Shown here: positions 51,755-59,656 of the stretch, piece after piece
How the letters are laid out: every line of letters begins with the position of its first letter
How positions within the stretch are numbered: position 1 is the stretch's first letter
Origin: Burkholderia cepacia
Lineage (GTDB): Bacteria > Pseudomonadota > Gammaproteobacteria > Burkholderiales > Burkholderiaceae
DNA: 64,000 nt
Assembly (NCBI RefSeq): GCF_029962485.1
Contig: NZ_CP073638.1
Coordinates: 186,001 to 250,000 of the forward strand
Direction of reading: 5' to 3'
Made by a program: the position numbers and the translations under genes
Notes under the pieces: model-generated
What the model was told of the DNA's origin: nothing
The model's database searches: none
The model's input: the letters and a program-made list of their open reading frames with translations, nothing else

Positions 51755-52501
51755 ATGACTCGTTCACGGGCGCCGACCGGTGTCCTGGCGCTCGTTGCGT
51801 GGCTCGCGTTCGTCGTGCTGTGCATGCACGGCGTGCACGCGCAGGAGACCGGTTCCATCGGCCGCCAGCCGGGCAGCGCGGTGCATTTCGATCTGCCCGC
51901 GCAGCCGCTCGCGAAGACCTTGCAGGACTTCGCGCGGCTCACCGAGCTGATCGTGCTGGCGCCCGCGCCGCTGCTCGACGGGCGCACGAGTGCGCCGGTG
52001 CAGGGCGACTTCGCACCGCGCGACGCGCTCGAGCGGATGCTGGCCGGAACGGGGTTGCGTGCGGAATTCTCGCGTCCGGACGAAGCGATCATCGTCGCGC
52101 AGCCGGCCGTCGAGACGCCGCCCGCGACGGCCGACACGCCGGCGGATGCGGCGTTGCCGATCGACGGGATCGGCGATTCAGGCGATCGGCGCGCGTTCGC
52201 GGGCCTGCTGCAGGCGCATCTGATCGATGCGCTGTGCGCGCAGCCGGCGGCCGTGCCGGGCAGCTATCGACTCGTCGCGCAGGTGCGCATCGACAACAGG
52301 GGGGCGGTGGTGGCGGTCAACATGGTGGCATCGAGCGGTTCGGCCGCCCGCGACGCGGCGGTGATGCGCGCGCTGCGCGCGCTGAAGCTGGACGATGGGC
52401 CGCCGGCGGACCTGCCGCAGCCGGTCACGATCCTGTTACGGCCGTCCGGCAACGGCGTGCATTTCCGTTGCCCGGCGCCGCCGCCGGCCGTGCGGGGCTA
52501 G
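51755..52501 (+). CDS. VreA-like signalling protein: STN domain plus TonB C-terminal domain
   Basis: The 248-residue exported protein has a signal peptide (VLALVAWLAFVVLCMHGVHA), a secretin/TonB short N-terminal (STN) domain at ~38-95 (FDLPAQPLAKTLQDFARLTE ending MLAGTGLRAEFS), a Pro/Ala linker, and a TonB C-terminal-like domain at ~150-240 (YRLVAQVRIDNRGAVVAVNM). There is no receptor beta-barrel. STN domains normally pass a signal from a TonB-dependent receptor to a FecR anti-sigma; here it is detached, as in P. aeruginosa VreA. It is followed 6 bp later by the sigma gene. Confidence 0.82.
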   Translation: MTRSRAPTGVLALVAWLAFVVLCMHGVHAQETGSIGRQPGSAVHFDLPAQPLAKTLQDFARLTELIVLAPAPLLDGRTSAPVQGDFAPRDALERMLAGTGLRAEFSRPDEAIIVAQPAVETPPATADTPADAALPIDGIGDSGDRRAFAGLLQAHLIDALCAQPAAVPGSYRLVAQVRIDNRGAVVAVNMVASSGSAARDAAVMRALRALKLDDGPPADLPQPVTILLRPSGNGVHFRCPAPPPAVRG

Positions 52502-52507
52502 TCCGCC

Positions 52508-53056
52508 ATGTCCGACAGCAACCGCTCCGGGCTCCGCAATCTGCTGGCGACGCGCTACGCGTACCTGGTCAGGCGGCTCGAACGCGTGACGGGGTCGAAG
52601 GACGGCGCCGCCGATGCGCTGCACGAAACCTGGCTGCGCCTCGAGAACGCGAACGTTTCCACGCAGGTGACGAACGCGGACGCCTATATACTCGGGATGG
52701 CGAACAATGTCGCGATCGACCAGCATCGCCGCGAACGGCGGCATCTGCACGACGACGATGTCGAGACGCTGCTCGAGATGCCCGACGAAGTGGCCGATCC
52801 CGAGCGCATCGTCGCGGCGCGCCGCAAGGTCGAGACCCTGAAGGACGTGCTGCGCGGCCTGCCGCCGCGGCGCCGCGCGATCCTGCTGGCCGCCCGCGTG
52901 GACGGCCTGCTGAACCGCGAGATCGCCGAGCATTTCGGTATTTCGCTGCGGCTCGTCGAAAGCGAGCTGAGCGCGGCGATGAAGTACTGCCTGCAGCGCA
53001 TGCAGGAAGATGGCGATCCGTACACGGGCACGCGAGGCGGCCCGCGCAAATTTTGA
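52508..53056 (+). CDS. ECF sigma factor, FecI/VreI-like
   Basis: The 182-residue sigma factor has region 2 (RYAYLVRRLERVTGSKDGAA, then YILGMANNVAIDQHRRERRH) and region 4 (LPPRRRAILLAARVDGLLNR, with HTH EIAEHFGISLRLVESELSAA). It has the FecI-type length. It stands between the STN+TonB-C gene and the FecR gene with short gaps (6 and 11 bp), so its activity should be set by that pair. The islandwide element may be its promoter; this is not proven. Confidence 0.93.
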   Translation: MSDSNRSGLRNLLATRYAYLVRRLERVTGSKDGAADALHETWLRLENANVSTQVTNADAYILGMANNVAIDQHRRERRHLHDDDVETLLEMPDEVADPERIVAARRKVETLKDVLRGLPPRRRAILLAARVDGLLNREIAEHFGISLRLVESELSAAMKYCLQRMQEDGDPYTGTRGGPRKF

Positions 53057-53067
53057 GCATCCGGACG

Positions 53068-54063
53068 ATGACGAAAGCCCAGGCCCAACCTGCCCACGAC
53101 GAACTCGACGAAGCGAGCGCGTGGCTGCTGCGTCTGCGCTCGGGAGACGCGAGCCAGGCCGAAGCCGATGCATTCGAGCGCTGGTGTGCCGATCGTCCGC
53201 AAGCCGCCGATCTGCTGCGCGACACCTGGAGCTCGCTGCGCACGGCGGCGACCGAGCTTGCGCACGAGGAGCGCGCGGCTGCTGCCTGGGCAAACGTTGC
53301 AAAGCGCGAGCGCACGATGCGCACCGGACGGCGCGCGTTCATCGGTTTCGCGGTCGCGGCCGGCGCGTCGTGGCTCGCGGTACGCCCGCCGATGCAGCTG
53401 TGGCCGTCGCTCGGTGATATCGCCGCCGATTACCATACGGGCACCGGCGAGCAGCGCAGTGTCGCGCTGTCGTCGCGCGTGACGGTGGAGTTGAATACGC
53501 AGACGCGTCTCGACGTGCTGCCCGCAAGCGATGCCGCACACGGCGTCGAAGTCGTCGCGGGGGAGGCCGAGATCGACGCGGTCGCACCTCCGGCCGGCCG
53601 CGCGACGCCGATCCAGCCCGTCACGGTGGTGGCGGGCGGCGGCCGTATGCAGGCGACCGTCGCGCGTTTCAACGTGCGGCGCACGGGCACGCAGGTCTGC
53701 GTGACCTGCCTGTCCGGCACGGTTGCGCTCCAGCATCCGCGCGGCGCGCGCACGCTGAACGCCGACGATCAGGTCGTCTACGACGACCGTGGCGTGCAGC
53801 CCGTGTCGCGGATCGATCCGGGCGCCGTCAGCGCGTGGCGGCGCGGCATGCTGGTGTTCAACGGCGTGCCGCTGTCGGACGTCGTCGACGAAATCAACCG
53901 CTACCGGCGCGGCAAGGTCATCCTGCGCAGCGCGTCGCTTGGCACGAACCGGATGCAGGCGCAGTTCCCGATCACGCGGCTCGACGACGTGATCGACATG
54001 GTCGGCCGCCTGTACGGCGCGCACATCACGCGCCTGCCCGGCAACATCGTGCTGCTGAGCTGA
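53068..54063 (+). CDS. FecR/VreR-like anti-sigma regulator
   Basis: The 331-residue protein has an N-terminal cytoplasmic DUF4880 sigma-binding domain (ASAWLLRLRSGDASQAEADA), one membrane segment near residue 90-107 (RRAFIGFAVAAGASWLAV), a periplasmic FecR domain (DYHTGTGEQRSVALSSRVTV) and a C-terminal STN-like domain (FNGVPLSDVVDEINRYRRGK to the end). It should hold the sigma factor inactive until a signal reaches it from the VreA-like protein. It is the last gene of the signalling operon. Confidence 0.93.
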   Translation: MTKAQAQPAHDELDEASAWLLRLRSGDASQAEADAFERWCADRPQAADLLRDTWSSLRTAATELAHEERAAAAWANVAKRERTMRTGRRAFIGFAVAAGASWLAVRPPMQLWPSLGDIAADYHTGTGEQRSVALSSRVTVELNTQTRLDVLPASDAAHGVEVVAGEAEIDAVAPPAGRATPIQPVTVVAGGGRMQATVARFNVRRTGTQVCVTCLSGTVALQHPRGARTLNADDQVVYDDRGVQPVSRIDPGAVSAWRRGMLVFNGVPLSDVVDEINRYRRGKVILRSASLGTNRMQAQFPITRLDDVIDMVGRLYGAHITRLPGNIVLLS

Positions 54064-54329
54064 CGCGGTTTCCCGCGTCTTCCGCTTTCTTTCCCCTCCT
54101 CTTGTCTCCGCCAGGCGGCGCGTTCGCCTGTTTCGGGGCTGCCCGCGCTGCGGGTTACGGCCCTTCGATACGACTTTATCCATGAGGGCCGGCAAACGTC
54201 GGGCCGTCTTCGATGACGGCCCGACGGGGCGTCGTCGGACCCGAGGCATGGGTGGCAAGCGCCCCGGCCGCGCAACGATGCGCGGTGCGGGGAAGGTGTG
54301 TCGAATGAGCTTCGGGCGGTGGCGTGATC

Positions 54330-54590
54330 ATGAACGAATCGCAACGGGAGTCGGATCCCGGCGACGCGAATACGCGCGCCGATGAGATCCGCGAGGGCGC
54401 GGTGCGCTGGCTGCTGTGGCTGCGCGCCGGCGACACGACTGAACGGGAGCTCGACGCTTTCGGGCGCTGGCGCGCGCAGAGCGACGAGCATGCGCGCACG
54501 GTCCGCGAGCTGATCTGGATGTGGGCCGTGCTGGAGACGGTCGGCCGTCAGGAGCCCGGCGAGCCGGGCGGGTCGACGCGCACGCATTGA
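54330..54590 (+). CDS. Orphan DUF4880 (FecR N-terminal) mini-protein
   Basis: The 86-residue protein is essentially only a FecR N-terminal domain: EGAVRWLLWLRAGDTTEREL, then DAFGRWRAQSDEHARTVREL and IWMWAVLE. It lacks the membrane segment and periplasmic part. It lies 266 bp after the full-length FecR gene. It could bind the same or another sigma factor as a free anti-sigma or antagonist, or be a remnant of a second fecR. ATG at 54330 or GTG at 54324 are possible starts. Confidence 0.7.
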   Translation: MNESQRESDPGDANTRADEIREGAVRWLLWLRAGDTTERELDAFGRWRAQSDEHARTVRELIWMWAVLETVGRQEPGEPGGSTRTH

Positions 54591-54715
54591 CCCGGCGGCC
54601 GCCGACCGGCGCACGTGCGCCGCAAGAAAGTCTGCGGGTTAGGCGGGCCTGCTTCGACCTTGTATATGAGAGAGCGAGGGGGCCGTGCAGAGGGGCCGAG
54701 AGGCGGAGACCGGGA

Positions 54716-54739
54716 CCGGGGGCCTGAAGGGGCCCCCGG
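54716..54739. repeat. Perfect 9-bp GC hairpin between convergent genes
   Basis: CCGGGGGCC and GGCCCCCGG flank a 6-base loop in the gap between the DUF4880 gene and the minus-strand gene that converges on it. It has no T tract, so it is a possible factor-assisted bidirectional terminator. Confidence 0.5.
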
Positions 54740-54747
54740 ATCACCGC

Positions 54748-55560
54748 TCACGCGCGGTGGCCGGTGTGTACACCGCTCCACGCGGCGTCGAGCGGATCGC
54801 CGGCATCGCGCAGCGGCTCGCGCAGAAAGGGAAAGCGTTCGACGAACGGTGCGGATTCTTGCAGGGCCACGATATGGTTGATCATCCATTGCAGCAGTTC
54901 GCCGCCGTGCCGGACCTGTTCCGGGCGCCAGTCCGGCATCGTCGAGAAGAGCGCGGAGAAGCCGCTCCAGCGCGACGGCCGGTCGTTGTCGCCGGGACGA
55001 AAATAGGTGTTCATCGCGACGTCGTCCCCGTCGGTCAGCGTGCCGACGAACAGCCCGTGCGGCGTCGGCACGCCGATCTGCTGCCAGCCTTCCGCAAGCG
55101 CGAGCGAACGCATCACGCGCGCCGCGACGAACGCGATGCGCGTCTCGTGCTCGATTTCCGCCAGCGTCATCACGCCGTTGCGCTGCATGCAGCGCGCGAC
55201 CGCGTGCGGCCGGATCACGTTCGACGCAAAGCTGCGCAGCACGAGTTCGGGCACCGTCAACTGAAGCTGGAATTCGCGCAGGCCGTGCTCGGCGCTCATC
55301 GTCGAGAAGTTGACGAACAGCCCTTCGGCGCGACCGAGCGCGCCGACGTACGGCTCGAGCCCGAGGCGCGCGAGTTTCGGCGCGATCTGGCGTTCGAGCA
55401 GCCGCAGCAGGTTGCGGCGGTTGCGCACGCCCTTGAAATCGTCGATGCCACGCGTGACGACGTCGCTGATTTCCCAGCGGCGCTCGTCGGCGACGAGCCG
55501 CGGGGAGCCGCTCAGGTCGAACCGGGCGCGGCCGTGCGCCACGCGGGGATCTACGTACAT
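54748..55560 (-). CDS. Conserved-looking protein of unknown function
   Basis: A 270-residue soluble protein that I do not recognise. It has mixed helix and strand pattern, with LRRLLERQIAPKLARLG-like basic helices early, LQLTVPELVLRSFASNVIRP in the middle, and a C-terminal half rich in Trp and Phe (WRPEQVRHGGELLQWMINHI). There is no signal peptide or membrane segment. The start at 55560 follows CGAGGCA. It is divergent from the transposase/Phd fusion gene with 158 bp between them, and may share its regulation. Confidence 0.7.
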   Translation of the reverse strand: MYVDPRVAHGRARFDLSGSPRLVADERRWEISDVVTRGIDDFKGVRNRRNLLRLLERQIAPKLARLGLEPYVGALGRAEGLFVNFSTMSAEHGLREFQLQLTVPELVLRSFASNVIRPHAVARCMQRNGVMTLAEIEHETRIAFVAARVMRSLALAEGWQQIGVPTPHGLFVGTLTDGDDVAMNTYFRPGDNDRPSRWSGFSALFSTMPDWRPEQVRHGGELLQWMINHIVALQESAPFVERFPFLREPLRDAGDPLDAAWSGVHTGHRA

Positions 55561-55718
55561 GCCGGTGCCTCGTGCATCGATTGCGGGCGGACCGCCGCGA
55601 CGGCGCGTCGTCGCGCGGATCGGGTCGCCCACGATGCTGCGGTGTCGCCGGCGCTCCGTCAAGTGCGGACGCCGTTGCGACGGCACGTGCGATCAACCAG
55701 ACTGTGTGGAGTATGCCG

Positions 55719-57350
55719 ATGATGCGCACGATCGTGGAACGCTTTGTCGAGCAGAGCCCGATGACGATCATGGCGCGGCTCGTGCTGCAATGCGCGCTGC
55801 ACGACGACTGGATCGGCGCCGAGGCGGATGCCGGCGACGAACCCGATGGCGAGTCGATCCGCGAGGCGTTGTTTGCCGTCGCCGTCGACGCGATCGCGGC
55901 GATTGCCGCGTGGCAACGGATGCCGGATGCCGCGGCGGCCGCCGCGCCGGGGTTGGGCGCGGCCGTCACGGCGCTGCACGATTGCATGAGCCGATGGCGC
56001 TCCGGCTGGGGGCGTGCGCTGGCCAGGGACAGCGTCGAGCTGCTGTCGCCGGTTGCGTCGGTGCGCAGCGTCGACGGGGCGCGTGCGGTCGACGGGATGC
56101 GGCTGCGCGTGCTGGACGGGTTCGGCGAGGCTTGCGCACCGCGGGCCAACGGTTGCGACTGCGGGCGCGCGTGCGACGATCCCGCGCGCGATGCGGCGGC
56201 GGGCGGTGCGCGCGTCCTGCCGGTCTACGATCCGGATCTCGGCATGATCGTCGACCTGCTGCCTTGCGAGCGCGGGCGGTTGCACGAGCGTGCATTCGTC
56301 GGCGCGCTGCTCGAAACGGTTCGGCCCGGTGAGCTGTGGATCATCGACGGTCGTTTCGACACGGACGGGATCCTGTCCGGCTGGCCGCGTCGCGGCGGCG
56401 CGTTCGTGCTGCGCGAATACGGCCGCTCGCCCGCGCGCCGGCCGCTTGGCGACTGGGAGGAAGCCGGCGTGTACGGCGACGGTCGCATTCGCGAACAATC
56501 CGTCGGGATGGCCGGCGAAGGCGGTGCGTCGGGCGCGTTCCGGCGGATCGAATGGCACCGCGCGGAGGCGTCCGGCGACGTCGTCACGCTGCTGACCGAT
56601 CTGCCGGCCGAGCGGTTTGACGCGCCGCAAGTCGTGGCGCTGTCGTACCGGCGCTGGCGCGACGCGTTGCCGCTATCGCTCGAGCCCGTCACGAGCGGCG
56701 CACCGTTCGGCGCCGTGCCCACGCGTGCGGCGCTGCTGGCGAGCGGGATCATGGCGTTCGCATACAACGCGTTCAGCGTGATGACGCGCGTCGTCGGCGG
56801 CGCGCTCGATCTCGACGCGCGCGACGTCGAACGCCTGCCGTCGTTGATCGCCGACGGCGTGACGGCGACCTACATGGGCATGATGATCGCGCTGCCGCCG
56901 GACTGGTGGGCGCGTTACGACCAGTTGCCGGCGACGACGCTGGGGCAGATCGTGCACATGCTCGCCGTGCACGTCGACCCGCGCAGCGAGCGGCGCCGGC
57001 GCCGGGACAACCGGCTGTCCGCGAAGTCGCAGGCGTTGCTGCGCGCGGCGACGCTCGAGCGCCTGATGCACGACGACGGCGACGATCCGGCCGCGAACGT
57101 ATTCAGCCTGCGCACGATCGCGATGGCGACGCGCGACTTCAGCAGCAATCCGTCGAAGGCGCTGCGGCACGCGGGCGAGGCGCTCGTGATGGTCACCAAG
57201 TACAACCGGCCGATCGCACTGCTGGTGTCGATCGACGACTGGAACCGCCTGCTCGGCGAAGTGCGCGAGACGAGCTTCACGCGGCTGTCGTTCGATGCGG
57301 CGGCGCAGGGCCTGCGCCCGGTGACGTTGAGCGAATCGTCGCTGAATTAG
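55719..57350 (+). CDS. PhdA-like fusion: degenerate IS4-type transposase domain plus Phd antitoxin domain
   Basis: A 543-residue protein. Residues ~1-420 follow the IS4 transposase plan: a helical start, MRLRVLDGFGEA and LWIIDGRFDTDGIL as the two Asp sites, then YRRWRDALPLSLEP where the catalytic Glu of YRxRWxIE should stand but Ala is found. LLASGIMAFAYNAFSVMTRV closes the fold. Residues ~475-530 form a Phd/YefM-type antitoxin domain (SSNPSKALRHAGEALVMVTK, then RPIALLVSIDDWNRLL). No terminal repeats flank it, so it is domesticated rather than mobile. It corresponds to PhdA of the P. aeruginosa pdtA-phdA-pdtB cluster. Confidence 0.75.
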   Translation: MMRTIVERFVEQSPMTIMARLVLQCALHDDWIGAEADAGDEPDGESIREALFAVAVDAIAAIAAWQRMPDAAAAAAPGLGAAVTALHDCMSRWRSGWGRALARDSVELLSPVASVRSVDGARAVDGMRLRVLDGFGEACAPRANGCDCGRACDDPARDAAAGGARVLPVYDPDLGMIVDLLPCERGRLHERAFVGALLETVRPGELWIIDGRFDTDGILSGWPRRGGAFVLREYGRSPARRPLGDWEEAGVYGDGRIREQSVGMAGEGGASGAFRRIEWHRAEASGDVVTLLTDLPAERFDAPQVVALSYRRWRDALPLSLEPVTSGAPFGAVPTRAALLASGIMAFAYNAFSVMTRVVGGALDLDARDVERLPSLIADGVTATYMGMMIALPPDWWARYDQLPATTLGQIVHMLAVHVDPRSERRRRRDNRLSAKSQALLRAATLERLMHDDGDDPAANVFSLRTIAMATRDFSSNPSKALRHAGEALVMVTKYNRPIALLVSIDDWNRLLGEVRETSFTRLSFDAAAQGLRPVTLSESSLN

Positions 57351-57416
57351 CGGGTGCCGGTTGCACGTTGCCGGCCCCGCTCGCAGTTCATCGCGCCGGC
57401 ACGTGCGCACCCGCCT

Positions 57417-58412
57417 TCAACTCGTCAGCCGCCGCACCCAGATGACCGACGTCCACGCGAAATTGCCGCTGCCGTAGCGGGCGATCAGCGTGTCGATGCG
57501 CGTGTTGATCCGCGCCGAATGCACGCGGCAGTGCACGATGAAATAACCGCTGTTCACGCCGACGGCCGAGCCGTCCGGCAGCGTCGGGCTGCCGCCCTGC
57601 GCGGGCAACAGGTATTCGGCGATGTCGCCGGTGCTGACGAAGTAGGCGGTCGCGCGCCGGTCGACGAGCCGCTTGGCCTGGCTCGCCGACAGCGTCGGAA
57701 TCGCCGCGACGAGCACGGGCTCGGCCGCGGTGTTCGCGTTGACGACGGTCAGGTCGGGCAGGATCGTCACGAACGGCGCGAGCGTTTCGATCGCATGCGC
57801 GTCGTAGCCGGGAATGCGCGCGAGATCGTCGACCGACACGAGCTGCAGCGGCCAGCCGCCCGGGCCATTCGCGTCGCGCAGCGAGCGCAGCATGTAGTCG
57901 GCCGTCGGTTGCGCGAGCGCGGGATCGAGCGACAGCTGGACGAGCAGGCGCCGGTACGCCAGCACGCCTTCGCCGCTGGACTGCCACGGTTTGCCGGGCG
58001 CGACGCGCGACACGAGGTTCATCAGGTTGAAGCGCGCCTGCGCGTCCTCGACGCTGCCCGAGATCCACGCGCGCGACAGCTCGGCGTTGACTGACAGCGC
58101 GTCGGACGGCAGCAGATCCGCGAGTTGCACGTCGGCGACCGGAGCCGACCACGGCTGGCCGGCGAATGTGACGTTCGACGTCGCGCTTTGCGCGCGCAGC
58201 GTCGCGCGTGCCCACTCGACCGCGGCGCGCTCGATCCACATCGTCTGCGTCGCGAGCCGCTGGTTCTCGACGTCGCGCGTCGCGACCTGCTGGCGCCACA
58301 GCACGCTGGCCGCGAGCGTGGCCGCCAGCGCGACGACGAGCAGCACCGTGACGATCGCGATGCCGCGCTCGCGTCGTGCGCGCGCCGTCCTTCCTGTCCT
58401 GTATCGATGCAT
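57417..58412 (-). CDS. gspK: Type II secretion minor pseudopilin GspK (HxcX-like)
   Basis: The 331-residue prepilin has processing site ERG before IAIVTVLLVVALAATLAAS. The +5 residue is Thr instead of Glu, as is normal for GspK. The body shows the long GspK alpha domain (VSRVAPGKPWQSSGEGVLAY, RLLVQLSLDPALAQPTADYM) and helix-hairpin-helix-like repeats (DDLARIPGYDAHAIETLAPF, SASQAKRLVDRRATAYF). It caps the pseudopilus tip. It is the second gene of a minus-strand pair, 32 bp after the membrane-protein gene; ATG at 58418 is an alternative. Confidence 0.87.
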   Translation of the reverse strand: MHRYRTGRTARARRERGIAIVTVLLVVALAATLAASVLWRQQVATRDVENQRLATQTMWIERAAVEWARATLRAQSATSNVTFAGQPWSAPVADVQLADLLPSDALSVNAELSRAWISGSVEDAQARFNLMNLVSRVAPGKPWQSSGEGVLAYRRLLVQLSLDPALAQPTADYMLRSLRDANGPGGWPLQLVSVDDLARIPGYDAHAIETLAPFVTILPDLTVVNANTAAEPVLVAAIPTLSASQAKRLVDRRATAYFVSTGDIAEYLLPAQGGSPTLPDGSAVGVNSGYFIVHCRVHSARINTRIDTLIARYGSGNFAWTSVIWVRRLTS

Positions 58413-58444
58413 CCGCATGCCCCCGCAGTGTCGACGTGGCGCGC

Positions 58445-59008
58445 TCACACGTCGAACGCCAGCCACGCATGCGCGATGCTCGCATGCGCAGATGACGTGA
58501 CGCCGAACAGTGCGGCGAGCCCCGCAACCCAGCACGCGAGCGTCGCGGGACGCATGCCGTCGGCCGCAAGCGGGCCGACGAGGCCGGCGATCGCATGCGA
58601 GCGCCACAGCAGCAGCACGAACAGCGTGCAGCCGACGATCATCGCGATCGCGAACATGTGCGCTGCAACCGCGGGGCGCCGTGTGAACGGCGCGCGGTGA
58701 TGCCGCTGGTTCGTCGCGACGATCGCGACCCCGTTTGCGACGGGCACGATCGTCATCGCGAGCGCCCAGAACAGCGGCTGGTCGCTCGACGGATTGATCA
58801 GCAGCAGCGTACCGATCATCCAGATCGGCGGCGCGAGCAGCGTGAGCACGGACCACGACAGCAACTGCCACGCGAGCCACGGCGTGCGCCAGCGCAGCGG
58901 CGGATTCGACGCGGCATGAGCGGCGCGTGGCCGCAACAGGCCCGGCATTCCGGCGGCGCCGGACAACCGTCCGGCGAGCCATCGTACGAGCATCGTGGCG
59001 AATGACAT
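58445..59008 (-). CDS. Four-helix membrane protein linked to gspK
   Basis: A 187-residue inner-membrane protein with four hydrophobic segments: LAWQLLSWSVLTLLAPPIWM, WALAMTIVPVANGVAIVA, MFAIAMIVGCTLFVLLLW, and CWVAGLAALFGVTSSAHA. I cannot assign a family; it is not GspL, GspM or GspN. It is the first gene of the gspK operon, with AGGACA before its ATG. A role in the secretion system is inferred only from co-transcription. Confidence 0.7.
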   Translation of the reverse strand: MSFATMLVRWLAGRLSGAAGMPGLLRPRAAHAASNPPLRWRTPWLAWQLLSWSVLTLLAPPIWMIGTLLLINPSSDQPLFWALAMTIVPVANGVAIVATNQRHHRAPFTRRPAVAAHMFAIAMIVGCTLFVLLLWRSHAIAGLVGPLAADGMRPATLACWVAGLAALFGVTSSAHASIAHAWLAFDV

Positions 59009-59656
59009 GAAGTGTCCTGTCGTTGACGTGTTCTGTTCTCAATAGCTAAGACGAAGCGGGCGACCGCAAGCCGCAGGATTTCGTACGTGCTGGCGGTGGG
59101 CCGTGCCGCGCGCCGCGATGCCGCGGTGCGGCGTAAACGGTCCCGACGAGCGCGCGCTGAGTTTCGCGAGCGTTTCGTGAATATCTTCAGCGGAATGTCA
59201 CAAAAACTTCCCGGTTGAAACCCGAGGATTGTCGGGCCGCACGCTGGCCGGTCGCGTTTTCGCGCACGGTCCGCCGGACGGCGACACGTTTGCCGGTGGT
59301 CCGTGCGCAACGGCGGGCCGCTGAAGTGCCGTACGTCGGCCAGGCAACGACACGTACACGAAACGGGGGCCACGCAAGGTCATGCGCCGCGTCTCGCGAG
59401 TCTTGCGCGAGGGGCGGTTGCGCGTGCATTGCCGGCCGTTCGCGTCGACCGTTTGCCCGTGCCGGCGGATCGATCGACGTCACGCAAAAAACATTGCGGC
59501 AATCCGCGCTTCGTTCCGTCTAGGTAGGTGGGAGCTGCGACTTGGTGCGCCGTGCGCGGCCCCGTTCGCGACCGACGCGCGTGCGTCGGGCCGGCGGGCG
59601 GGAGTACGCAAACGCGCGCATTTTTTCTCATCAGGCGGCGAGAAGCCGACAGGTGC
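59009..59656. promoter_or_regulatory. Divergent control region, gspK operon and tpsB operon
   Basis: A 648-bp non-coding gap between divergent operons. It contains an ATGTCACAAAAA half-PHO-like site (59195-59206) preceded at the right spacing by TCTTCAG, and a partial copy of the island element (TGGTCCGT, 59297-59304). No reading frame with a plausible ribosome binding site is seen. Confidence 0.45.

Noticed and set aside
55719..57350. An active insertion sequence carrying the transposase-like gene
   Set aside because: No terminal inverted repeats or target duplications are visible around it, the catalytic Glu appears lost, and a Phd domain is fused.
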